From: Linum tenue
Taxonomy: Eukaryota; Streptophyta; Magnoliopsida; Malpighiales; Linaceae
Length of the DNA stretch: 64,000 nt
Direction: 5' to 3'
Assembly (NCBI GenBank): GCA_946122785.1
Contig: CAMGYJ010000008.1
Location: 6,845,742-6,909,741, forward strand
Every line of letters begins with the position of its first letter. The stretch's first letter is position 1. The notes below the pieces were generated by a model. The model was given only the letters and a program-made list of their open reading frames with translations, was not told where the DNA came from and did no database searches. Below, piece by piece: positions 11,206 to 20,218 of this stretch. The position numbers and the translations under genes are program-made.

Positions 11206-12378
11206 TATGATGGATACGCTAATGGATCACCACATATACATTGAGATAGGGCATTCACATATTAATTATGAAGTTGTAGTAAAGCTAGTTGTCCATTTCT
11301 GTTGCAGACATGTTTCAGACAAGTTTTGATAGATTGATGTTTTGTATCTAACAATCCAGAGGGAAGATGAAGTTAAGACGTGTGGTGGTTGCCGCATCCA
11401 TTTTGGCAGAAGGGGGATTTCTCTTCAAATTGGCCGAAGGGGAACGGTTAAGGTAATCTAGAACCTGAACACTGCATTTTAGGATCTACGGGAGTACAAC
11501 CAATGTAAAACCTAAATACACAAATCCCAATGATGTTTCCATTTTCACCTTGTAAAACCTATGTGCATCTAATATAAAGTTTCCAGGTCATTTTTTTCAA
11601 CAAAACACAAGTAATATCATTAAAATGAAAAAAGTGGAAGGAAGTTCCTTCCTGTGACAATGTGATGAGCTATGGGAGTTAGTACCGGATTTGTTTTTGT
11701 ACAAGTAAACCCTGCCGTGTAGCATTACTTATTCGTTAGATCTCTTCCTCTGTTTGATTGTATCATGAATATGTCCAAGCCTGAGGAAATGGCTACATCT
11801 CTTTACCATTCAGAAATAAGCAAAACTATTCATGATAACAATAGTTAAAATAATATTTGGTAGCTATTTTACGTTTGTAAAATTACCGGAATATAAAAGT
11901 TGAATTTGGAGTTTATGGCAAGATAAATTTATAGATTCGAGGAAGTACATAAGTGTGTGACTATATGGAATAGATTGGAGTCTGTTCTTGAACTCCGTTG
12001 TTTTGACCACTGTTTCTTTGTGTAGTCGTTTAGGAGATGCAACAACTAACAATGGTTGTGTGGAGAAATTTTTGATTCATGGAACTGTTGTAAAGGTTAC
12101 GGAGTTCAGTTCAGATGCAAGCTATCTTTGAATATTATTTTCCTTGCGCATATATGTTGACTATTAGACAATGCTGTGATTTCTTTTTAATTACCAGCGA
12201 AGAAATTTGCTAGTCGAGGGAGTAGAAAAGGAGGAAACTGATCATATGATGTGAAATCAAAGCTTCTCTATTCAATATATTCACAGGTTCATTCTTCTCA
12301 TAATGCTTTAGCAGCTTTAAAGAGAGGAGAGATATCATCTACATGGAGCAATGACTCCTGTACTTCTAAATTCCTATA
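11206..12378. other. SAUR6-SAUR7 spacer, left part
   Basis: AT-rich spacer with no supported gene. Around 11600-12250 it repeats spacer sequence from 1500-2130 (both contain GGAAGGAAGTTCC- and TCAGTTCAGATGCAAGC-type blocks). The right end is cut by MITE copy A. Confidence 0.5.
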
Positions 12379-12953
12379 GGGTGCGTTTGGATAAGTGTAT
12401 TTTAAATGTAAGATATTTGAAATACTAGTATTTGAAATGAATGTATTTGAAGTATTAGCATTTGAAATACATGTAATTCAAATTCATTGTTTGGATACTC
12501 ATTTGTAATTTGTTTGTATTTATGATTTTCAATTTCAATTTTTAATTTTCTGGTCACTTACTACAAATTTTGGTAAATTACAGTTTGGTACCCAAAAATA
12601 TTTTTTCTTACAATTTAGTACCTAAACTTTTAAAATTTTACAAAAAGGTCCTGAAATTTTGATGGTAAAATTACATTTTGGTACCTTTATATGTTTTGCC
12701 TCACACTATAGTACCTAAACTTTTCATATTTTACAAATAGGTCCATTCTTTTGTTAGGAGGTATTTCAAATCACTAGTTGTTGAAATGTATTTGAAGTTG
12801 ACAAAAAATACACTAGACATGTATTTGGAAATCACCCCATGAATTTGACACAAATCCAAATACCAAATGTAATTAATATCCAAACACATGATTTGGTATT
12901 TGAAAATCCAAATCACAAATACCAAATCCAAATCCTAGTATCCAAACGCACCC
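12379..12953 (-). mobile_element. PIF/Harbinger-like MITE, copy A (inverted relative to B-D)
   Basis: 575-bp element beginning GGGTGCGTTTGGATA and ending with its complement (CCAAACGCACCC), flanked by the 3-bp TSD ATA. The empty site can be read from SAUR1, where the same position reads TTCCTATACAAAATTG without the insert. A 3-bp TSD and a GGGTGCGTTTGG terminus fit PIF/Harbinger (Tourist-like) MITEs. It carries a 66-codon frame found almost unchanged in all four copies, which reflects sequence identity rather than a real protein. It sits about 30 bp beyond the SAUR7 stop codon. Confidence 0.88.
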
Positions 12954-12982
12954 ATACAAAATTGTGCTTAATTGCTCTCTCC

Positions 12983-13282
12983 CTATGATCTGCTCAAGCT
13001 GGAGGTGACGTAGGTAAATGTATCTTCACTGCAAGGGATTGTCAAGCCACCCATTGGATGATCAAACCCGAATTCCTCTTCAGCCATGCTCAACAAATCC
13101 TGAAACAAAGGCTGGCTCAAGTAGGATACTGGAACTACAAACCGTTTCTTCTGTGTCTCCCCAACATACACTGCTAGGAAACCTTTAGGCACATCTGAAA
13201 ACCTTGAAGTGGCTTTGTTTGAACCAGATCCCGATCGCCGAAGAATTTGCTTAGCAAGATTTCCTGGTAAGCCAATGGCCAT
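12983..13282 (-). CDS. SAUR-like auxin-responsive protein (SAUR copy 7), flanked by inverted MITEs
   Basis: Predicted 99-residue SAUR protein with an intact core ([46 protein letters not shown]). MITE B starts only 15 bp upstream of the ATG and MITE A lies about 30 bp after the stop, in opposite orientations. The inferred TATA element (TCTGTATATAGATAG, about 13971-13985) is now about 690 bp from the ATG, whereas other copies have roughly 110 bp. The 5' UTR, if still transcribed from there, would contain the whole 583-bp MITE with several upstream ATGs. The protein is intact but expression may well be altered. Confidence 0.92.
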   Translation of the reverse strand: MAIGLPGNLAKQILRRSGSGSNKATSRFSDVPKGFLAVYVGETQKKRFVVPVSYLSQPLFQDLLSMAEEEFGFDHPMGGLTIPCSEDTFTYVTSSLSRS

Positions 13283-13297
13283 GATGTTTTTCTTTTA

Positions 13298-13880
13298 GGG
13301 TGCGTTTGGATACAATGATTTGGTTTTGGTATTTGTGATTTGGATTTTCAAATACCAAATCATGTGTTTGGATATTAATTACATTTGGTATTTGGATTTG
13401 TGTCAAATTCATGGGGTGATTTCCAAATACATGTCTAGTGTATTTTTTGTCAACTTCAAATACATTTCAACAACTAGTGATTTGAAATACCTCCTAACAA
13501 AAGAATGGACCTATTTGTAAAATATGAAAAGTTTAGGTACTATAGTGTGAGGCAAAACATATAAAGGTACCAAAATGTAATTTTACCATCAAAATTTCAG
13601 GACCTTTTTGTAAAATTTTAAAAGTTTAGGTACTAAATTGTAAGAAAAAATAATTTTGGGTACCAAACTGTAATTTACCAAAATTTGTAGTAAGTGACCA
13701 GAAAATTAAAAATTGAAATTGAAAATCATAAAATACAAAATACAAACAAATTACAAATGAGTATCCAAACAATGAATTTGAATTACACGTATTTCAAATG
13801 CTAATATTTCGAATACATCCATTTCAAATGCTAATATTTCAAATACCTTATATTTAAAATCCACTTATCCAAACGCACCC
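13298..13880 (+). mobile_element. PIF/Harbinger-like MITE, copy B (in the SAUR7 5' UTR)
   Basis: 583-bp element with termini GGGTGCGTTTGGATA and ATCCAAACGCACCC, flanked by the TSD TTA (13295-13297 and 13881-13883). The interior is nearly identical to copies A, C and D. It sits 15 bp upstream of the SAUR7 ATG, between the coding sequence and its TATA element. Confidence 0.9.
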
Positions 13881-14057
13881 TTAATGATTTTGGTGTTGAA
13901 TTGAAGGGATATTTTAAGATAAGAAACTGAGAACTTGTTTTGTGTTGGTTCCGAAGTTGGTTCATGAGGATCTGTATATAGATAGAGGGGTTCTTGCTTA
14001 TCCTCCGCATTTAGGGGCCTAGGCCTGAAACCCAGTTGAGCAATAGCTCATGAGGCG

Positions 14058-14121
14058 TCACATGGCCTTGTCTTCCAGTGGGAACAATTTGTTGGGCTTG
14101 AGATGGTATGTGCCCTACAAG
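14058..14121 (-). promoter_or_regulatory. Conserved SAUR upstream module (copy 7a, proximal)
   Basis: TCACATGGCCTTGTCTTCC at 14058 and GTATGTGCCCTACAAG ending at 14121. If the 586 bp of MITE plus one TSD are subtracted, it lies about 190 bp before the SAUR7 ATG, the same as in the other copies. Confidence 0.5.
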
Positions 14122-14217
14122 TTTGAGGGGTAGGCTACTGGATGATCACATAAACCTAATGATAGGATATATACATATTAGAAAATGAATCTTGAGCTGT
14201 CACAATGTCACATGACC

Positions 14218-14279
14218 CTGTCTTCCAATCAGATCACAAATTGTAGGGACTGAATGCAGGGTACGTGCATGCCCTACAG
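14218..14279 (-). promoter_or_regulatory. Conserved SAUR upstream module (copy 7b, distal)
   Basis: TCACATGACCCTGTCTTCC at 14218, TTGTAGGG at 14240-14247 and GTACGTGCATGCCCTACAG at the right end. The core is widened by a 4-bp GCAT insertion. With copy 7a it forms the double arrangement otherwise seen only at SAUR3. Confidence 0.5.
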
Positions 14280-15087
14280 TTTGATGGATATGTTGGTGAA
14301 CGATCAAATAGAACACTTGAAATAGGACTTTCATATTATCAATAATGAAGTTTTTATGGTTCATATAGTTGTCCATACCTGTAAGCGACATGCTTGAGAC
14401 AAGGTTAGATGCATGTAATGAAGTTGTGTTTTGAAGTGATTTCAGTTCTTAGAAGGCGGATGGAACAAGAGGCAAGACCTGGCGGTTGTGTCATCCAGCG
14501 TAGCAGAGGAGGAATGACTAAAGGTTAGACATGTTAAAGGTTTGTATGGTTGAGTTAAGATGCAAGCTATCTTTTCCTCCCTTACGTTTGGTTTTTGTAT
14601 AGCTTTTGGGCGGTTCTTGAAAATGTTCTCCTTATCAGTCCCAGTGAGGTGACTTGTGTTTTATCAGAACTATAACCTGGGTGTCTGAATAACTAAGCAC
14701 GTTCAATGTTTTCGTTACAAATTGGAACTCATTTCCACAGATAAGCAGAGGAGTTCAAGGTTCATTTGAGGCATTCAATCATCCAAAGGACTGGATATGA
14801 CAATACTTCATACGTATGGCGAGGATGATGTTTGTTCTCTTAAATACCAGAGTCGGTGGGTTTTCAGAAGCCTAAGGAGCACAGAAGAAACAGGAAAATC
14901 ATTATGTGATGAGAAACCAATGCCTTTCTGTTCAATATAATATACAGGTAATCTTCTGTCATCCATCTCATAAATCTATATATCAGCTCGGGAGCGGGAG
15001 GTGAGGAAGGAAGTCCTCTACATGTTGCAATTACAACTATCCTTCCTAGTTCCCCTTCAAAATTCTCTTTTACCTGCTCTCTTTTTC
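14280..15087. other. Spacer between SAUR7 and the SAUR pseudogene
   Basis: AT-rich spacer. It ends with the downstream SAUR block (ATATACAGGTAATCTTCTGTC, then GTCCTCTACATGTTGCAATT). No gene is supported. Confidence 0.5.
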
Positions 15088-15971
15088 TTATGACCAGCTC
15101 AAGCAAGAGATAACATGAGTAAATGCATCTTGGCCGCAGGGAATTGTCAAGCCACCCATTGGATGATCAAAGCCGAACTCTTGTTCAACCACATTCCATA
15201 AATTTTGAAATGAAGGCCGACTTAAGTAGGAGACTGGAACTTCGAATCAGTTCTTCTGCATCTCTCCAACATACCCTGCTAGAAAACCTTTTGGCACATC
15301 CGGAAACCTTGAAGTCGCTTTGCTTGAGCCAGGTCCTGACTGACGAAGAATTTGCTTAGGGTGCGTTTGGATACTAGGATTTGGATTTGGTATTTGTGAT
15401 TTGGATTTTCAAATACCAAATCATGTGTTTGGATATTAATTACATTTGGTATTTGGATTTGTGTCAAATTCATGGGGTGATTTCCAAATACATGTCTAGT
15501 GTATTTTTTGTCAACTTCAAATACATTTCAACAACTAGTGATTTGAAATACCTCCTAACAAAAGAATGGACCTATTTGTAAAATATGAAAAGTTTAGGTA
15601 CTATAGTGAGGCAAAACATATAAAGGTACCAAAATGTAATTTTACCATCAAAATTTCAGGACCTTTTTGTAAAATTTTAGAAGTTTAGGTACTAAATTGT
15701 AAGAAAAAATAATTTTGGGTACCAAACTGTAATTTACCAAAATTTGTAGTAAGTGACCAGAAAATTAAAAATTGAAATTGAAAATCATAAATACAAAAAT
15801 ACAAACAAATTACAAATGAGTATCCAAACAATGAATTTGAATTACATGTATTTCAAATGCTAATACTTCAAATACATCCATTTCAAATGCTAGTATTTCA
15901 AATACCTTACATTTAAAATACACTTATCCAAACGCACCCTTAACGAGATTACCAGGTAAGGCGATAGTAAT
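15088..15971 (-). pseudogene. SAUR pseudogene split by MITE copy C
   Basis: The 3' part (15088-15358) still reads as SAUR: KGFLAGYVGEMQKN, then a TGA stop where the family has KKR, then [26 protein letters not shown] and a terminal LSWS. The 5' part (15943-15971) encodes the start region but its first codon is ATT instead of ATG. The 581-bp MITE C lies between the two. With a lost start, an internal stop and an insertion, this copy is dead. It also lacks a recognisable upstream module, although a TATA-like CATATATAGAGATAG remains at about 16069-16083. Confidence 0.92.
15359..15939 (+). mobile_element. PIF/Harbinger-like MITE, copy C (inside the SAUR pseudogene)
   Basis: 581-bp element, GGGTGCGTTTGGATA to CCAAACGCACCC, TSD TTA (15356-15358 and 15940-15942). 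The empty site is evident by comparison with intact SAUR genes, where TTTGCTTAGCAAGATT is continuous. Nearly identical to copies B and D. Confidence 0.92.
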
Positions 15972-17514
15972 TATCTCTTTATTTTCCTCCAAATGAGTGT
16001 TAGAGAAGTATCCCAGATGTGATGATTGTCACGTGTTTTTGAGTTGATTATTGGCCAATCCTAGGACACATATATAGAGATAGGAGGGTTCTTCCTACTC
16101 CACAAATCTCGAGTTTAGGCCTAATACTCTGCCAAGATATACAGTTTTGATGGACAATAAAATCGAACGTTGAAAAGGCCAGCAAGGAACAGTTCCTAAA
16201 ACAAAGTGCCATAGGAAATGAAAGAAGCTGCCGACAGATGCAAGTTGATCGCAATTTTGATCATTGATTGTTATCTGGCCGAGTAGAAATGTCATTTAGT
16301 ATGGTCAAGCCCCCAGTATGGTAATATGCTTGTGTGATTTTATAACCTGCCACTACGAGGAGGAGCTGATCGTTCTGAGGAAAAATACCTAGACCAACAA
16401 GAATTCGTATTTCTGTATTTTATATGCAGGTGAAAATCAATCGGTACGTCCAATGTTATCCACCATTATTTGGCTACCTCGCTTGAAAAAAATAATTTTT
16501 GCTTGTGTATTGCAAAATCAAGGTGGTGCAGGTAAACAGGTTACTCATAAAAAAAAAGTGGAGCAGGTACCGGTGTACATGACTCGGGTGGTTTAGGTTT
16601 TGTCATTTTAATCACCCGATCCATATACTATTGTGTTGAAAATACCAATTCGAAACCCACTCAATTTTTTTAGAATCTTAGGATTTGTTTATAATTGGGT
16701 TGGATCAGGATGAGAAGGAAAGTTTGAAGGATAGGAAAATTTTGGAGGAAAATTGTAGGAGAAAATGTTGTTAGGAAGAAAATGAGGGAAAAGTTATTGA
16801 AAAATGTGATAAATATATTATATTATGAGCAAGTAAATATGTGTAAATTATATATTTTATAAATAAAAATAGTAGCATATATTTTTTACCATCATTATAA
16901 CATGATATCAAATTACTCTATTCACATTTCTCCCCAAAATATATCAAATCAAAGTGAATTCATTATAACATGATAGCAAAATGATATTTCTCAAATGAGG
17001 AATTTGCTACCACTTAACTGAGTTCATATATAGCATCATAAGCCTCTACAAGATGAATGATTTGAGTTAGGGTCATTGTAACGTCGACTACTACTCTCGA
17101 CTTCAAAGCAGGTATAGGATTTTTGTAGAATTATATGTGCAAGCAAGTAATGTTTAGTGAAATAAAGGGATGCATTCTTAGTATACACTTCAATAAGGTT
17201 CATATCTTATGAGGGAAATTACGATGAATCTTATCTAGACGTGTGTGTAAAGTAATAGCCACAAGTGGAAATACAATATCTTACGAAGAACAAACTACAA
17301 TTATTTAGCCTGGGAAAATGACCAGGAAGCATGCATCAGTCTATGAATATTTTTCAAACGAAGGTCCACCAAACATAATTGAAAATATAGAACCCAATAA
17401 AATAATAAATAGAACAGTATACAAACCGGCGCCAATTTCTTCTTATCCTCCACCCACTCCTCCTTTCCAAGAAGTTGCTTACGATTAGTCCTTTTCGAAA
17501 TACCATAACATGAA
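15972..17514. other. Spacer between the SAUR array and the GC-rich island
   Basis: No supported gene. About 17150-17480 contains a segment (GAATCTTATCTAGACG, ACAATTATTTAGCC, AAACCGGCGCCAATTTCTTC, AAGAAGTTGCTTACGA) that is repeated in modified form at about 18930-19150, nearer TPS1. The rest is AT-rich. Confidence 0.55.
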
Positions 17515-18236
17515 GGACACTATCCATTTAAAAGGAGAGGTACTAATTGACGCCCTAAATTTTTTAAAATTGATCGCCCTAATTTGGTAATTTGACCTTT
17601 TCGCCCTTAAAAATTTTCCAATCCCTAAAATTATTTCGCCCTAGGTTTAACGCTTTCGCCGATGTTGCTGGATAACTGGTCGCCGTCGCCGCTGCTGGGT
17701 AACTGGCCGTCGTCGCTCCAATCCCCATAACAATTTCGACGGCGGCTGGGAGTCTCCTCGGCGCCGATCAGTCTTCCTAGATATGTCTCAACGTCGATCT
17801 GGATGATCTGTCTCAACTCTCAATCGGTGATTTTCCTCTTTCCCCTCTGTCGACGAGCGCACTTCCTTCTTCCTCCTCACCTTCGCTCCGCTGCAACCGC
17901 AACGATTGAACTCAGACTTCCAGGGCGAACGACGGCTTGGCTGCGACGGGGGAGTTGGGCGACGGTCATCCAGGGAGAACGGCACCTTGGCTGCAACGGG
18001 AGGGCGAGATTGATTTGGGGGTGAATGGTGGCTTGCTGCGACGGGAGGGCGTACTGCGGCGGCGGTCATCCAGGGCGACTGGCGGCGAGACTGATTTGGG
18101 GGATTAGGGTGTCGATGCTGGGAAAAAGGGTTTGAAGAATTAGGGGTAATTTTGTCTGTTAGGTTAATTTAGAGCGGAAATTTTAAAAACTTACGGCGTT
18201 AAATAGGAATCCAGTTTAAAAGTTGGGATAGTGTCC
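17515..18236. repeat. GC-rich block bounded by inverted GGACACTATCC, of unknown origin
   Basis: The segment starts with GGACACTATCC and ends with its complement GGATAGTGTCC. The subterminal stretches (CGCCCTAAATTTTTTAAAATT, and TTTTAAAAACTTACGGCGTT near the right end) are also related as inverted copies. The interior, about 17640-18110, is strikingly GC-rich for this region and rich in CGACGG and CGCCG words, but no frame resembles a known protein. It could be a transposon carrying a gene fragment (Pack-MULE style) or a decayed element. A clean TSD was not found. Confidence 0.45.
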
Positions 18237-18612
18237 ATGATGTGAGTGGTCACGATCCTTTCGGAGTTGGATATATAGTATCCTTATTGGATGACATCAT
18301 CCATTTTGAATTTGGATGATGTACATTATATTTGGGATAGTACCATCTATTAGGAGTGTGATGATATCCATGATGTTTGGGCTGATACCATCCATCATAG
18401 AGTTTGGATGGTATCCATGATCTTGGATGCCATCATTCACTTATAGGTTGGATGGTGTCTATAATGAATGAGATGGTACCATTCAGAATAAGGTCGGATG
18501 GTGTCTATTATGTTTGGAGTGATACCATCTATAATAGAGCTTTGGATGGTATAATGGATGGATGGCAACAGTGTTGGAGTTGATACAATCACCATCTTGG
18601 ATGACTACTTTT
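18237..18612. repeat. Degenerate minisatellite around GGATGGTATCCATGAT
   Basis: Six or more imperfect repeats with the theme TTGGATGGT(A/G)T(C/A)CATGATGTTTGG...GATACCATC, about 60 bp apart, each containing near-palindromic GATGGTATC/GATACCATC pairs. The terminal GGACACTATCC of the adjacent GC-rich block resembles the repeat unit, so that block may have inserted into the repeat array or arisen from it. Confidence 0.55.
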
Positions 18613-19405
18613 ACGACAAGCTACTACTTGCCAGATATATGGCCCAACCATCAAATTCAGACACTCGATTCATTTATGGGCCGACTACTTAAAGCGTCTC
18701 AATTATCCATAAATACTATGTGAGATATTGAATAAATTTATTTTGGTGTAAAAAAATTACTTTATCACTAATCAAAATAAAATATTTTTTAATCTCACCA
18801 TTTAGATCTCATGCTATACAAAATAAAAAGGAACAAAGGGAATTACTCGAGTTAGACTCAATGTAATGTATAACACTAATAATAAGTAGCGAGACCGAAA
18901 TATGCCACATAACTCGACCAAAGTTCAGATCTTGTGGGGGAAAATCATGAATCTTATCTGGATGTCTGCACATTACAATTATTTATAATCTTGGAAAATG
19001 ACATGGAACTGAGGAAGCATGGATCAGTTTGGTCCACCAAAAATAATAGAAAATACAGAACAAAATAAATAATAAATAGAATAATAGAAACCGGCGCCAA
19101 TTTCTTCATCTCCTCCTCCTTTTAACTTTCAAGAAGTTGCTTATGAGTAATTGGGGTGATTATATGGTCCGATTTGATTAAATTGCTCGAAATTATACAA
19201 TCTAGTTTCGAATAAAATCAAAAAATCCAAACCCAATAATCAAGTACTAATGAGCAGTCTTTTTCGGCGGCTATTATATAATAACAGTATCCCCAGCTGC
19301 CTCTACCAGACTACCACTTGCTCTACTAATTTGGTGGAGTGATATTAGGAGTTTGTGGGCCGCCCGCGAAGCCAACAGGCAGGCTCATACCATGGCCCAA
19401 TATGT
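18613..19405. other. Spacer with a duplicated segment upstream of TPS1
   Basis: Contains the second copy (about 18930-19150) of the segment first seen at about 17200-17480: GAATCTTATCTGGATG, ACAATTATTTATAATC, AAACCGGCGCCAATTTCTTC, CAAGAAGTTGCTTATGA. No gene is seen. Confidence 0.5.
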
Positions 19406-19997
19406 AGGGCTGCAAATAAGCCAAGCCATTTGCAAGTAATTCAATGTTCAAATCAGAAAAAAATTTGTTCGATACTTGATTTATTATTTAATTTTAATAA
19501 GATAATTTATGAGCTGATTCGTTAGTAAACGAGTCGAATTTGAGCTATATCATGTTCAGTTTGATAAACTCATGAGCTAGCTGGACACTATGACTTGTTG
19601 AGCTAATCTCACGAGCTGATTTGTTTATAGCTTGTGAAATAATTAATTACTCTTCTGAACATGAACACTATCTTGTTAATAAGGATGTGTATGGAAGTTA
19701 GTAATATTTTTAGTTTCTAATACTGTTTTTATAATTTAAATTCTTATGTTTACACATTTTTCAGCATAAATTATTTCATTCATATTGAGCGAGCTTGCTC
19801 ACATCTTGACAAGCTCTGTTATGAGCATTTACCTAGCTCTACTAAGTAGAGTTAAATTACTTTAATTCAAGCCGAGCACAAACTCGAGCTGGATTATCAA
19901 AACTCAAATTCGAGCAGTATCCGAACTGCAAAATTTATAAACGAGCAGAGCTCAAACGAAGAAAAATCTCGAATCAACTTGACTTGTTTGCAACCCT
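19406..19997 (+). mobile_element. hAT-like non-autonomous element (AGGGCTGCAAA type)
   Basis: Termini AGGGCTGCAAATAAGCC and GACTTGTTTGCAACCCT are inverted repeats. The interior is rich in GAGCTCGA-type words and related to the element at 40599-41163. A TSD is not clear at this copy, so it is probably older. It ends about 220 bp before the TPS1 ATG and so forms the edge of the TPS1 promoter. Confidence 0.65.
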
Positions 19998-20120
19998 ACC
20001 GATGTGGAATGTAGATGGGATGAAGTATGAGTGGATACTGGATAGACTACTAGTCTTTTCGATACCTCTTCAGGATGATAATACCGTTCATAAAAATCAA
20101 TTATCTTATTATTTATCGCA

Positions 20121-20128
20121 TTATATAG
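20121..20128 (+). promoter_or_regulatory. TATA-like element of TPS1
   Basis: TTATATAG about 90-100 bp upstream of the TPS1 ATG, a suitable distance for a short 5' leader. No experimental start site is known. Confidence 0.45.
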
Positions 20129-20218
20129 ATGTGTGGTCTAGACATACACACTCCCTCACTGCTCTGATCCAAGCTAGCTAGTTATCTAGCTACTGTACAT
20201 TAGCAAAACCCCGAGATT

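Noticed and set aside
13320..13520. A 66-codon open frame (MVLVFVIWIFKYQ...) conserved in four copies, also at 12731, 15381 and 21152
   Set aside because: It lies inside the four near-identical MITEs; conservation reflects recent copying, not selection. There is no similarity to a transposase.
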